Positions 20,872 to 31,460 of a stretch of DNA of 64,000 bases are shown here, one piece after another. Position numbers and translations under genes: made by a program. This DNA comes from Sphaerulina vaccinii (lineage: Eukaryota > Ascomycota > Dothideomycetes > Mycosphaerellales > Mycosphaerellaceae): assembly GCA_022570795.1 (NCBI GenBank), contig JAKUDP010000001.1, positions 744,001 through 808,000 of the forward strand, in the 5' to 3' direction. Position 1 is the stretch's first letter. Each line of letters starts with the position of its first letter. Below the pieces are notes generated by a model that searched no databases, had not been told where the DNA came from, and was given only the letters and a program-made list of their open reading frames with translations.

Positions 20872-23412
20872 TTACCCGAAATACAGACCTGTCGACAGAC
20901 TCGGCGGTACATCTTCTTGCTTGGTACCCCACTCACTCTCCGTCTCGCCCAAGACCAAGTCTAGAGTTCCACCTTCGAAGAAGAAAGTATGATCGATCCA
21001 ATTCTTCGTATAAGTCTTTCCGTTCAGCTTTGCACTTTGAATGTACATCTTCTGATACGACGAATCAAAATTCACATTCCTTATCGTGGCAGTCTTTCCC
21101 GTCTGCGGGTTCTTGATGCTCACGCTTGGAAAGAATGGCGGTATGATGAAATATACCGACTGTCCTGCTGAAGGAAAGATCCCGAGCATAGAGAAGAAGA
21201 CGAAGGTACCCATTGCTCCACTATCGTCGTTTCCTGGTATGCCTTCGATAGTGTCGTTGAACATGGAAGGAATGTAGTGATGTGTTATCTTGGCTGAGAG
21301 ACCAGGGCGGCCGGCATAGTGGTACAGGAAAGTTGTAAGGAAAGCTTGTTCGTCGCCCATGTAGAGGACTCCGGAGGAATGGAGTTTGTCTAGACGTGCT
21401 AAGTAGGCTTCTTTGCCGCCAAGGAGGTTTATGAGGCCTTGCATATCGCCGGGAACGTAGAAGAGGTAGAGCCAAGGGCTACCTTCGTAGGTTTCGTGGC
21501 CTGAGGGGTTGAGGTAGCAGCCATCGAAATTGTTGAGGGCCGAGCAGAGAGTAGCGTTCTGCCAGCCAAAGGTCCCGTTGTAGTGGCGTGGTTGGGGAAA
21601 GCCTTTGAAGCCCATGGATTCTTCTTCGGGATTGTAGACGTTCTTCCAGTTGCTGGCACGTTTGGTGTACTTTTGATAGTCTTCGCCTCGATTTGTGGCG
21701 TTGGCCATTTCAGCTATGCAGAAGTCGTTATAGGCGTACTCTACAGTTCGAGAGATTGAGCGTGTGCGTGTGCCTCCGTGATCGTGATCAAGGTATGGTA
21801 TATAGCCAAGGTTCTTCCAGCTTTCGAGGCCGCCACGACCTTCGACATCCCAGTTCAGAGGTTGTTCTTCGGCATCTTTGATTAGAGCCTGGTATGCATG
21901 AGTCCAGTCGACACCCTCGAGCTTTTTCATGAACGAGTCAACAAGAATGACATCCGCATTCGAGCCTCCTTGTGTGAAGCCTTTACAGAATGACATGCGG
22001 CAGTCCGGCAGATATCCAGCATGTTTATAGATGTCTAGCAGAGCGCGTACCATGCGAGACTGAGAGACCGTATCGACAAGCATATAGAATGGGTGAACGC
22101 CTCTGAAAGTATCCCAGATGCAGTACCAGCTATCATAGTATGGCTCAGTCGAGTTCCAGAGCTGGTTCTCGCCAGTGTAGTCCTGTGGGCTCAGAAAGGC
22201 TCGATATACGCCACTCCAGTAGTTCCTCAGATGAGACTTGTCAACTCCTGTAGTATCCAGTGTTATAGGGCTTAGCTTCTCTCGCCACGCATCTTGAGCT
22301 TGCTTGACAAGACGCTTGAAATCCCAGTCCTGAATCTCCTTCTCTGCGTTCTGACATGCGCGCTCTATGCTCAACCAGGACAGACCAACGCGCACCAAGA
22401 TCTCATCGCCAGGCTGCATCTCCTTGAACCGTACATACACTCCTTGTCTTGGCGCATAGAACTGGTTCATACCTGCCATTACCGAGCCGCCTGGATATAC
22501 TGTGTTGTTGAAGCCTCCGATGTCTTGTAATTGAGGCCCCCGGAAGTCCACACATTGATAGCTCCTGTAGTTCGTGATGCCAAAAGATGGATTGAACGTT
22601 CCTTCAGCCGTGATACGTCCAGTCTCTGGGTCAACCTGCATCGTCCGCTGGCCATTTGAAGCTGGAAGATCAGATCCATCAAGCATAAGTACCGGGTCTG
22701 TTGTATTGGTTGCGTTCGTGAACGAGAACTTGAACAGACTTGCACGCTCGCCAGCAGTCATTTCGGCACGGACTCCAGATACGAGCTCAATGGTGAAGTA
22801 TCCAGGCGTAGCGCTAACAGATTCCGGAACATAGTGCGTGCTGCGAACATTCTTGTACATTTGGCAATCCGTAACGTTAGGACAACTTGGCTGGACGAAG
22901 ATGGGAAAGTTGCCCATAGATGGAGAACCGCCAGTACCAGAATCGTGAAGCGAAGAGAATCCCGTGATAGCACTGCGATCTGATGCAAAGCCTCCCATCT
23001 TCTCTCCAGCAACATCTGCTACCGGCTTTGCCATGCCAAAGGGCAAAGTCGCGCCAGCAAACACATGACCGCCTGGTCCAGTTCCGATCAGAGGATCGAT
23101 ATACTGCAGAACATCTTCTTGAGCAGTGGCGCCGAAAGTGTTCACGAGCAGAACTCCGACCACAGCCAGTATGAGCATCCCAGAGATGATGAATACCCAG
23201 GTCCAGCAGTTCCAAAGTACAAGCAAAGGCTTCGGCGTCCTGTCGCGCAAGTCCTGCGTTCGTTCTTGAGCATAGCCGACCAGCGTCTTCACGGACTGCA
23301 CGGATTCCAGGAACTTTCGCCTCCTATCACTGACCGGCTTGTCAGTGAGAGTGACATCTCCATCCGGATCCTCCCCATTCTCCAGCAGCTTGTATGACTG
23401 CCAGCTGGCCAT
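20872..23412 (-). CDS. Membrane-anchored GH92 alpha-1,2-mannosidase-like protein (846 aa)
   Basis: GH92 enzymes remove alpha-mannose from N- and O-glycans or mannans. Single exon; the first in-frame ATG is at 23412 (MASWQSYKLL), preceded only by non-ATG codons. A cytosolic tail of about 65 residues leads to one membrane segment (WVFIISGMLILAVVGVLL). The catalytic region begins at VLQYIDPLIGTGPGGHVFAG, the classic GH92 N-domain start, with LPFGMAKPVADV, GFSSLHDSGTGGSP, WDTFRGVHPFYMLVD, GYLPDCRM and, near the end, GNDDSGAMGTFVFFSMLGIFP. The last is the conserved acidic motif, with Ser where Cys or Gly is usual. Most fungal GH92 proteins are secreted; an N-terminal signal anchor suggests a wall-facing or Golgi enzyme. 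It is convergent with the methyltransferase, 116 bp away. Confidence 0.93.
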   Translation of the reverse strand: MASWQSYKLLENGEDPDGDVTLTDKPVSDRRRKFLESVQSVKTLVGYAQERTQDLRDRTPKPLLVLWNCWTWVFIISGMLILAVVGVLLVNTFGATAQEDVLQYIDPLIGTGPGGHVFAGATLPFGMAKPVADVAGEKMGGFASDRSAITGFSSLHDSGTGGSPSMGNFPIFVQPSCPNVTDCQMYKNVRSTHYVPESVSATPGYFTIELVSGVRAEMTAGERASLFKFSFTNATNTTDPVLMLDGSDLPASNGQRTMQVDPETGRITAEGTFNPSFGITNYRSYQCVDFRGPQLQDIGGFNNTVYPGGSVMAGMNQFYAPRQGVYVRFKEMQPGDEILVRVGLSWLSIERACQNAEKEIQDWDFKRLVKQAQDAWREKLSPITLDTTGVDKSHLRNYWSGVYRAFLSPQDYTGENQLWNSTEPYYDSWYCIWDTFRGVHPFYMLVDTVSQSRMVRALLDIYKHAGYLPDCRMSFCKGFTQGGSNADVILVDSFMKKLEGVDWTHAYQALIKDAEEQPLNWDVEGRGGLESWKNLGYIPYLDHDHGGTRTRSISRTVEYAYNDFCIAEMANATNRGEDYQKYTKRASNWKNVYNPEEESMGFKGFPQPRHYNGTFGWQNATLCSALNNFDGCYLNPSGHETYEGSPWLYLFYVPGDMQGLINLLGGKEAYLARLDKLHSSGVLYMGDEQAFLTTFLYHYAGRPGLSAKITHHYIPSMFNDTIEGIPGNDDSGAMGTFVFFSMLGIFPSAGQSVYFIIPPFFPSVSIKNPQTGKTATIRNVNFDSSYQKMYIQSAKLNGKTYTKNWIDHTFFFEGGTLDLVLGETESEWGTKQEDVPPSLSTGLYFG

Positions 23413-25030
23413 ATTGGTCAAAATGTCAGCAAATTGGAGATCGAGGGATAAGCATGATTCATTCACGATATTGGCAAAAGGGAGCTCCTACATCAGCTCC
23501 ATGGTAGACTCAAGCCCTGCCAAGAGGTCTCGTAAAAGGATACATCAATGTGGCTTGCGGTCTCTACCGAGGGAGGATCGACATTGGTCGCTTGAGAGTA
23601 GCATGTCCCTAGGAGAAGCTGAAAATGTAGAGCTTTGTGGTTTTCATTGTCAAACTTGGGCGAGCTGTAGGACTTGTTTCAGGACGAAGTCTGCACAAGG
23701 TGTCTGAGAGACGATGTTGGTGAACATCCTTGTGTTTTTCTGGATAGAGTTCTGCCAACAAGAGCCAAGCGGCCCGCATCAGCCTCATCTCAATTCGGTA
23801 TCCGCACGTCTCCTGCCTTTTGTTTCTTCTTCAACGTCGTGCTCATATTGCCCTCTGACCATATGTAGGCCATCGGTACTTTCGCACAAAGAGCGAACTA
23901 CCAGGCCGAATTGTCACTGGACAGTGCTGGACATCGTGCGATGCTATGGCGCGCGCTCCTTCGTCCAGTTTGTCAACAGATCCGCGGGCCTCAATCGGTC
24001 GATGAAAGCACAACGTCCGGTCATAGAGAACATGGCTGTCTTGCTTCATTGTCGATGTGTGTACGAGCAGACAGGGACGAACTGAGGTCTAGTCTTTTGT
24101 CGCACAGCTGCTAGTGTGGCGTTCCGACTGTGCTCGCGATTGCACTCGGGGCAGAGAAGACTGATCGAGCAGGATGGAGACTCAGAGAGCTTGAGATTGG
24201 AAGACAGAGCACTCATATCGCTCCTGTCTCTGTTGCTGCCGCGTGGCTATTGTGCTAGACTTCATATATCAATGTCGTTGTCGCATTTCGTGCCTGAGGT
24301 TTGCATTGGGTCCGTGCCAAGCGCGCTAATGCACGCCACTGCATTCGTGATTCACTCACTCACTCCCACATCACTTTCATCAGCGAGCCCGGACATTCAC
24401 CTACTTATTTGTTGTCACATAATACAGGCACTGCAAACGATAGCCATGATAGAGACTCACTGGAAGATCTTGGAGTGCAAGTTTGCTGTTACTCGTCGCA
24501 TTTCGCATCGTCCGTAATTCGGCGCCGCCACCACGATATCCGTTATCATCAACAACATACGAGCTGGATCAACATGAATCCACTACAGCTGTTAAACCCG
24601 AAGGCCTTTGCGAAGGAGAAGGAAAAGGCTAAGGCAGTGAAGAAGACGCCAAACTATGGTATGTAACGTCTCAGTTCCTGCCGTTATTGTACCCGCGTGT
24701 GCTTCACTTCAAGCTTTCGAGAGCATTTTGTGCGCTCACCGGCATGCCGATTAGGCGGCAATTCGCGCACATTCACCATCAAACCTCACACGAATTCGGC
24801 TTATTGTTGTTCTTTCCACAATCGGAAGCTCAACCGGACCTTATCTTCTACCACACAACACATCTTCAACCTCCACTTCCAACCACAAACCATCCTTGCA
24901 CACCACACATCCCTTCAACATCATCACCCTCATCCCACATCACCGCACTTGAATCATAACGACACATCATCAAGAAGTGCTGCAGTATTTGTCACATTCT
25001 TCCGCCGCCTCAACGCGGTCGGCGAAGAGG
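23413..25030. other. Divergent promoter region GH92 / SNF2-RING gene
   Basis: 1.6 kb shared by two divergent genes. Nothing recognisable lies in 23413-24570. The right part holds a short ATG-started frame (listed separately) and, at about 24840-24960, a C/A-rich leader with few G residues that leads into the SNF2 gene. Confidence 0.5.
24574..24666 (+). other. Upstream ORF or 5' exon before the SNF2-RING gene (30 codons)
   Basis: The ATG at 24574 opens a lysine-rich peptide (MNPLQLLNPKAFAKEKEKAK...) ending in TATGGTATGTAA. The frame runs through a good donor (G|GTATGT at 24658-24659). An acceptor TTAG at 24751-24754 would continue it in phase for about 105 more codons, overlapping the SNF2 start in another frame. 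It may be a regulatory uORF, an alternative 5' exon or chance. Confidence 0.3.
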
Positions 25031-28000
25031 ATGGACTTCTTCAAAGAGCGCTCAATCGACCCGTTCGATAAGCACAATGACTTCAATCAGCTGTCTTTGC
25101 CTACAACTGGCGGCCCTCAAGATCTACCTGCCGCTTACATGACAATGGCAGGTCCGCAACAGACGCGCAAGCCCACTGCCGGTCCAGGTCTACCACCATC
25201 GCCTCAACAACCCACCTACAACCCAAGAGCTTTGCTAGACCCAAGAGCCGCTGCCACTTCTCAAAATGGCGACAGCAACAAGATGCTACTCGAAGCGACT
25301 GACGGATCCGCCGAGGACTCTGGAATGTCTGCCGCACGTATGATCGAAAACCTCAACGGTGTGACTGAGCGCGACGATGTGCCAATGAAGAAGCGCAAAG
25401 TCATTGACATCGAAGGCGAAGGATCTGATGAAGAGCGCAAGAGGCAAAAGTCCCAGTCCGTACGAGTCGGCAAAGGCGGTGTGCTCAGCGAACAGCTTAA
25501 GCAGCAACGTCGAGATATGGCAACCAGCAACGGTGGTCCAAATGCTGATGCCATTGATCTTACGAAAGATGACGATCCTGGCGCCGAGGTCATCATGAAG
25601 GGCGCTGCTAAGATCATTCCTGCAAGCTCTGCCGATGACGAGGAGGTGTGCCTGGGTATATTCGACACGACTGTTAATGTTCATCGCATACCGACCGTAG
25701 GAGTGTCCTCTGCCATCCCAAAGACGCATTGGCCCGACAGTCGCATCACGTACAAGCGAGAGGGGGATCCGAAGTCCAACATCATCGATGTATTCGACAA
25801 GTCAGGTCAACGGTTTGGAAGCATGGACATGAGAGCAGCCATCGCAATGGCTCCACTCATTGACGGACAGGATGCCAACAAAATGCGATGCAAATTGATG
25901 CTCCTCAACCGCAAAAGGAAGGACGGCGAATCTCCTGGAATGAGAACATCCCAGTCAATGAAGATTGCAATACAGATGTACTGTCCACGAAAGAAGGCTG
26001 CAAAGATTGGTCAGTGGCTGTCTCGGCACCAGCTCTTCCTGCGTACACCCCAGGGCTTTACCGGCAGAGAGGTCCTGAACCCACACGTTCCACAAAGCTA
26101 TGCGCCAGTAGCCAAGGTCAACGGATACCAAGCGCAGAGATCCTCTGCTATGCTTCACGTCACACGCTCTACAGAAGAGATGAAGCGCGAGGCCGAGTCT
26201 ATGTTCGACAACCTCGCCAAGGACGAGGATCTTCCGGCCATGGAGGGCAACGAAGAGATAATCTCCACAAACTTGATGCCACATCAAAAGCAGGCGTTGC
26301 ACTTCCTCCTTACGCACGAGCGAGATGACTACGAAGGAGACGAACTACCTAGTCACACATTGTGGAAGCCGCAGCTCAAAGACAATGGGCAGCAAACATG
26401 GTACCACGTCATCACTGGCCTTCAAGTGACCGAGAAGCCGGAGCCAGTCCAAGGTGGTATTCTTGCTGACATGATGGGCCTGGGCAAGACCCTGAGTATC
26501 TTGTCACTTATCGCAGCAACAAAGTCAGAGGCAGGACAGTTCCGACGAGAATCTCCTGATGAAGATGCCGACCTCGACCGCAATGCTCGCGGTACGCTCA
26601 TCATCTGTCCGAAGTCTGTGCTTTCGAATTGGCAAGAACAGATTGCCCAACATACGCTACCAGGAACTATCTCTTGCTACGCCTATCACGGATCGAACCG
26701 AATGCAAGACACCAGCCAACTTGCTAAGTTTGATGTTGTTCTCACCTCCTACAACACGGCTGCTGCAGAACTCGGAGCCGCCAATGGCACAAGAAAAGCG
26801 CTCGGCCGACTAAACTGGTTCCGCATCGTGCTCGATGAAGCTCACCAGATTCGCACACAAACAACCAAAGTCTCGAAAGCTTGCTGTGCACTGTATGCTG
26901 AACGTCGTTGGGCAGTCACCGGCACACCTGTACAGAACTCTCTCTACGATCTAGGCGCGCTCATTAAGTTTCTTCGCATTCATCCACTGGACCATCCTCA
27001 GACGTGGACCCAGTACATCATGTCTCCATTCAAGAACGGAGATACCGATGTTATTCAGCAGCTGCAACTTCTCGTTAGCAGTATCACTCTTCGCCGTGGC
27101 AAGAAGACCATCGGCCTGGTCGACCGCTCGGAAGAAATCACCCGCCTTGACTTCAGCGAAGCCGAAAGAACCCTATACAAAGCGTTTGCTACTACCTGTC
27201 GCACACATTTCCACAACATCACAGGAGGTGGTAATCAGCTTCGAGGGAAAGCCTATGCTCACGTCCTGAAATCTATTGGACGCTTACGATCGATCTGTGC
27301 TCATGGTCGCGAAATGCTCAGCGACGAGGACATGAAGGAGATCGATGACGAGGACTCCAGCAATGCGATCGTGGTAGACATAGGCGACGAACCCGGATAC
27401 GGTGATGAGAACGATTTCACCACGGACAGCGCAGCTTACAGTCTCTTCAAGGTCATGCAAGACAGCGAGATGGACAGGTGCCAAGATTGCAACCGCAAGC
27501 TTGGCCAAGAGCCAGCATCTGACGGCGTGGTGGACTTGACGAATGACAGCGACGCAAGCTACGAAGACGATGCACTTGAGCGTCCAGAACCCGATGCCGA
27601 GCTGGGTGAGGAGTCAGATCTAATGGGTCATCTCACGCCTTGTTTCCATCTCATTTGCACCCACTGCACAGAGAAGTACACCAAACTGTGCAAGGAGACC
27701 TTGACTGTGGATTGTCACCACACCTGCCCTTACGATGAGTCTTACCAGCACATGGGCATGAAGCCGTTGACCCGACACGGCTACGAGCATCACCTGGACG
27801 AGAAGAAGCAGTTGGAGAAACAGCCATCCGCTGCCAAGTGGGATGCCGATAGCTACAGCGGCCCTCACACGAAGGTCAAGGCGCTTCTGCAAGACCTCGA
27901 GCAATCTGCCATGGAAACCGCCAATCTGCCAGAAGGAGAGCCACCCATCAGATCCGTTGTCTTCAGTGGCTGGACTTCCTACCTCGACCTCATCGAATTC

Positions 28001-28411
28001 GCCCTCAAAGCTCGCAACATCGGCTACGCACGTCTCGACGGTTCCATGTCCATCAAGCAGCGCACTCAGGCCATGGACACCTTCAAAACCGATTACCGTG
28101 TTGTCGTCATGCTGGTCTCCATCAAAGCTGGTGGCCAAGGACTCAACTTCACTGCTGCGAACAAGTGTTATGTCATGGAGCCTCAGTTCAACCCCGGTGT
28201 TGAGGCGCAGGCTGTCGATCGAGTGCATCGTCTTGGTCAGACTCGTCCGGTTTTCATCAAGCACTTCATCATGAAGGAGTCTGTTGAGGAGGGCATTCTG
28301 AAGTTGCAGAGAAAGAAGGAAGCTTTGGCGCAGATCAGTATGGACAAGAAGCGTAACAAGCTTGAGGAGAACAAGGCGCGTATGGATGATTTGAAGGAGC
28401 TCTTTAAGTAG
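25031..28411 (+). CDS. RAD5/HLTF-like SNF2 ATPase with RING finger (1126 aa)
   Basis: Members of this group are DNA translocases and often ubiquitin ligases in damage tolerance. Single exon from MDFFKERSIDPF; the upstream in-frame extension has no ATG. The N-terminal 200 residues are disordered with basic (MKKRKV) and acidic stretches. Residues about 215-350 show a diverged HIRAN-like region (ITYKREGDPKSNIIDVFDK). SNF2 motifs: GGILADMMGLGKT (about 474), IVLDEAHQIRTQ (about 600) and RWAVTGTPVQNSLYDL. A RING-like finger lies inside the helicase (CQDCNRKL, then PCFHLICTHC and CHHTCPYD), separated by a long acidic insert. The C-terminal lobe has VVFSGWTSYLDLIEFAL, GGQGLNFTAANKCY and QAVDRVHRLGQTRPV. 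Whether it is the true RAD5 orthologue or a Rad16/HLTF paralogue is not settled by sequence alone. Confidence 0.92.
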   Translation: MDFFKERSIDPFDKHNDFNQLSLPTTGGPQDLPAAYMTMAGPQQTRKPTAGPGLPPSPQQPTYNPRALLDPRAAATSQNGDSNKMLLEATDGSAEDSGMSAARMIENLNGVTERDDVPMKKRKVIDIEGEGSDEERKRQKSQSVRVGKGGVLSEQLKQQRRDMATSNGGPNADAIDLTKDDDPGAEVIMKGAAKIIPASSADDEEVCLGIFDTTVNVHRIPTVGVSSAIPKTHWPDSRITYKREGDPKSNIIDVFDKSGQRFGSMDMRAAIAMAPLIDGQDANKMRCKLMLLNRKRKDGESPGMRTSQSMKIAIQMYCPRKKAAKIGQWLSRHQLFLRTPQGFTGREVLNPHVPQSYAPVAKVNGYQAQRSSAMLHVTRSTEEMKREAESMFDNLAKDEDLPAMEGNEEIISTNLMPHQKQALHFLLTHERDDYEGDELPSHTLWKPQLKDNGQQTWYHVITGLQVTEKPEPVQGGILADMMGLGKTLSILSLIAATKSEAGQFRRESPDEDADLDRNARGTLIICPKSVLSNWQEQIAQHTLPGTISCYAYHGSNRMQDTSQLAKFDVVLTSYNTAAAELGAANGTRKALGRLNWFRIVLDEAHQIRTQTTKVSKACCALYAERRWAVTGTPVQNSLYDLGALIKFLRIHPLDHPQTWTQYIMSPFKNGDTDVIQQLQLLVSSITLRRGKKTIGLVDRSEEITRLDFSEAERTLYKAFATTCRTHFHNITGGGNQLRGKAYAHVLKSIGRLRSICAHGREMLSDEDMKEIDDEDSSNAIVVDIGDEPGYGDENDFTTDSAAYSLFKVMQDSEMDRCQDCNRKLGQEPASDGVVDLTNDSDASYEDDALERPEPDAELGEESDLMGHLTPCFHLICTHCTEKYTKLCKETLTVDCHHTCPYDESYQHMGMKPLTRHGYEHHLDEKKQLEKQPSAAKWDADSYSGPHTKVKALLQDLEQSAMETANLPEGEPPIRSVVFSGWTSYLDLIEFALKARNIGYARLDGSMSIKQRTQAMDTFKTDYRVVVMLVSIKAGGQGLNFTAANKCYVMEPQFNPGVEAQAVDRVHRLGQTRPVFIKHFIMKESVEEGILKLQRKKEALAQISMDKKRNKLEENKARMDDLKELFK

Positions 28412-28926
28412 AGACTAAGAGGAGAGTTGGTTTGAGAACGAGTTGCGGAGACTACTCAAGAGTGGGCTATATAGCTGAGCCGAGATGGAGAGACTTACGA
28501 GGAGAGAGTATCAGGCTCAGGCACATGGCTGGACAATGTGCTTTGCCGCTGCTGGTGAGCTGCGTAGATCATGGCTCAACGGTAGCACGATGGCCTCCTC
28601 CACGATACCCATAGATTTCCGAGAGCAGGACAGGTCCTGCATTAGCTAGTTGCTTCTATCGCGAGATAGCAGCTGACTATTGGATTGAAATGAAAGCAAC
28701 ATACCTCAATATCTCATCTCCTCCTCAACACGACTATGCATACTGCATATCATAGAGGCACCTCGCTTGGCTACTCGTTAAGCTGACAAGAAACAGAACA
28801 CTCAGTAGAGAGCTCGATAGAATGCTCAACTGGAGTCAAATACCTTGATACAATACATGTAATCTTCTTTCTTTCTCTTCAATTCAGTTCACGTTTACTC
28901 CACAACCACCACCCAGCAGTGGCCTC
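28412..28926. other. Convergent intergenic region
   Basis: Between the ends of the SNF2-RING gene and the decayed duplicate of the SWI3/RSC8 3' end. No gene or structural RNA seen. Confidence 0.5.
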
Positions 28927-29246
28927 CTACAAATCATGTTTCATGAACCCCTCACTATCGTCGCCAATGCCCGAAAGTGCTCTTCGGCTCATCAGCCTCA
29001 CCCTGCCCTTGTTGCTCTCCAACAGCAGAGACCTCAACCTCAGGCGTAGGCTCAGCATCATCCAGATTCAGGAAGTCACCGAAATTCTACAAATCATGCT
29101 TCGAGAACCCCTCACCGTCCTCGCCAACCGGCTCAAAACTGCTCTCCGGCACATCGGCCTCATTTTGTCCTTGTTGGTGCCCGACAGCACTAACCTCAGG
29201 CGTCGGCTCCGCGTCATCCATATTCAGAAAGTCGTCCATACCCTCC
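28927..29246 (-). repeat. 160-bp tandem duplication of the SWI3/RSC8 3' end
   Basis: Two diverged copies, 28927-29086 and 29087-29246, both begin (plus strand) with CTACAAATCATG and align over their length at roughly three quarters identity by eye. The right copy encodes the C-terminus of the gene (DDAEPTPEVSAVG...GFSKHDL and stop). The left copy lies beyond the stop and reads DDAEPTPEVEVSAVG, then a 2-bp deletion shifts the frame; the shifted frame still ends GFMKHDL and stop. Confidence 0.88.
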
Positions 29247-31460
29247 ATTCCCTCCATACCATCCATACCAACATCGAAGTTACTTTCGAACTCGTTTGAG
29301 GGTTCAGTGGCGTCTCCGTTTCCACCATCTTGGCCGAAGAGAGATGTAGGCTCCGATGGCTGGGCAGACTCACTGACAGCTGCAGACTCAACGGGCTGGG
29401 TTGGCTCGCGCTGTTCGTTAGACTGCTGCTGAGGAGGCTCTGCGCTGACTTGAGGTTGCTGTAATCTCAATTGTGCCAACCTGGCTTCTTCTGCGCGCAC
29501 ACGTTTTCGGAACTGGAGTCTATCCAGGAACAGCTTTTGGCGGGAGCGCTCGATTTCGCGACGTTCTGCTTGGAGGAGAGACTCCATTTCGCTGAATTGC
29601 AGTAATTTGAGCTCAAGCTTTTGCAGCTGAAGGTTGACGGCGGCTGAGACTTGGTTGGTGAGTTGTCGTTCGGTATGCGAGGCAAGAGCTGCTGATCGAG
29701 CAGCAGTCAGACTTAGTGCTGTGGTTGGCAGGTCGTGTGAAGTGGGAGGTTCCCTCGTAGCAAGAGACGTGGTGTCATCAACGTCCATGCTGTCCTCGCC
29801 CTTGACATCTCCAGAGCCTTCCGCCGGCTTGTCGTTCTCTGCGCCGCCTGCAGAAGGTGTCTCTGCATCGATGCGCTGCTTCAGTTGTTTGCGCATCTCC
29901 TCAACGCTCTTGCCTGCTGCCTTTGCCGTAGTCGCAGGATCAGCGAGGCCAGCCAAGAAGCCCATGACAGACATGACAGGGTTATCGAACTGGCTGAAAG
30001 GCAGACGGCCACCTGAGAGGTATGCCAGATCCTGCACTTGGACGCCATTTGATGTTGGTGTTTCTTCAAGGTACTTGTCCTCAATCTCGAGCTGCAGGAA
30101 CTTTAGTACACACTCTTCTCTTGTCTTTGAGCCCACATGGTCTGCGACCTGCTCCCAGCTATCATCGAACATTTCTAGACCTTCAAGAAGGAGTAGAAGC
30201 TCCGAGTCTTTCCATGGCGCTTCCTTGTCACCTATACTTCGATAGCTTTCGTTCTCGAGCTTCGTGTAGTCAGCAGATGTGGTCGAGCTCGGGAATCGTC
30301 CCTCCTGGAAGCAGAGGCTGCACAGGTCGTAACGCTGATCCTTATTAGGGTTCGGTGTGGTAGCCACGGCAGGTGGGTTCTTGGAGTTGTGGTATCGCAC
30401 GCGTGTGCAGTCCTTGCCGCAGGAGTAGCAGAAATACTGCTTGCCATCCTGCTTGAGGCTTTCTTCGATGCTCTTCTCGCCATTGGCCTCGGTGCCCTCA
30501 GTCTTAGGAGTAAGGTCCTTGCCCTTCTCGTCGTAGATGTTCCTTCGCACTTCGAGGTTGAGATCGGCTTTGCCTGCCGTTGCTAGCCTGTCAGTGCCTG
30601 CGTGAGCTTTGCCGGCAATGACACTGTTTGCAGCAGGCTGGAGAGGCTGTAGTCCACGAGGAGTGTCCGCTGTTATGCGGAAGTGTCCTGTGAATGGTGG
30701 GCCAATGTTCGACGGTCGCGTATCTGGATCGATCTGTGACTCTCGTTAGCTCATGACCACAGCGCAGTGTTTTTCCAAGGTATACCTGATAGTTGATGAG
30801 TCCCCATTGCTCCAAGAAGGAGTGGACCCGCATGATAGCGCACACATCTCCCGCCAGGTTTCTCCTACACGCCGTCACAGTCAGGTACTCCGACGGGTTA
30901 AGCCGGTAAGTATTGACCATGAAGTCGCGGTAGTCCTTGTATACAGCCGGCGTCTTGCTACGATTGCGGTTGTTGAAGAACTCCGGCAGTGCTTTGCGCT
31001 CCAAGTTATGGATCTCATGCATGTCGAACCACGCGCTGTAAGAAGGTAGGATAATGGCATGGTTCTGGTCGATCAGGTGTGATCGCGCAGACTGCTCGGC
31101 CACGGCCTTTGTCTGTGTAGGTGCAGGAGTCGCTCCAGCAGCAGGAGTCGCGTCTTTGGTGTCTCCCATCTCCTCGTCTCCATCGCCCTCTTCAGCATTC
31201 TCAGCTGGAGGCGCATCCGGCGCGTCGAGTGGATTATCTGATACCGGCGCTACTGCATCGCCCGAAGCAGGTTTGTCGGATGCTGGTTGTTCTGCCTTCG
31301 TGTCCTCTGTGTCCTCAACCATTGACGTGTCCTGGTCCTGTTCTTGACTCTGCGCGTTCTGCTTGGCGCCAGACTCGATAGCCTCGTTCTCGGCGTGGAT
31401 CAGCTCATCTGAGGCCTCTCCAGGCGCATTGGAGTCTTCGTTTGCGAATTCGAAATCCAT
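29087..31460 (-). CDS. RSC8: SWI/SNF-RSC chromatin remodelling subunit SWI3/RSC8, two exons (773 aa)
   Basis: Scaffold subunit of SWI/SNF and RSC nucleosome remodellers in the nucleus. Exons are 30786-31460 and 29087-30733, with a 52-bp intron (GTATAC...CACAG). The first 125 residues are acidic and disordered. The SWIRM domain (about 127-225) contains IILPSYSAWFDMHEIHNLE, NTYRLNPSEYLTVTACRRN and VHSFLEQWGLINYQ. A ZZ-like zinc module follows (CYSCGKDC, CSLCF, about 325-370), then a SANT domain (APWKDSELLLLLEGLEMF, EQVADHVGSKTREECV). Near the C-terminus is the SWIRM-associated region and a long coiled coil rich in Glu, Arg and Gln (LLQAERREIERSRQKLFLDR). The Gln/Glu/Pro-rich tail ends inside a tandem duplication. 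Most filamentous fungi have a single SWI3/RSC8 gene, so the two yeast names are equivalent here. Confidence 0.94.

Noticed and set aside
23413..23466. Upstream extension of the GH92 protein by 18 codons
   Set aside because: The extension has no ATG (its first codon is GTG), so the start was set at 23412.
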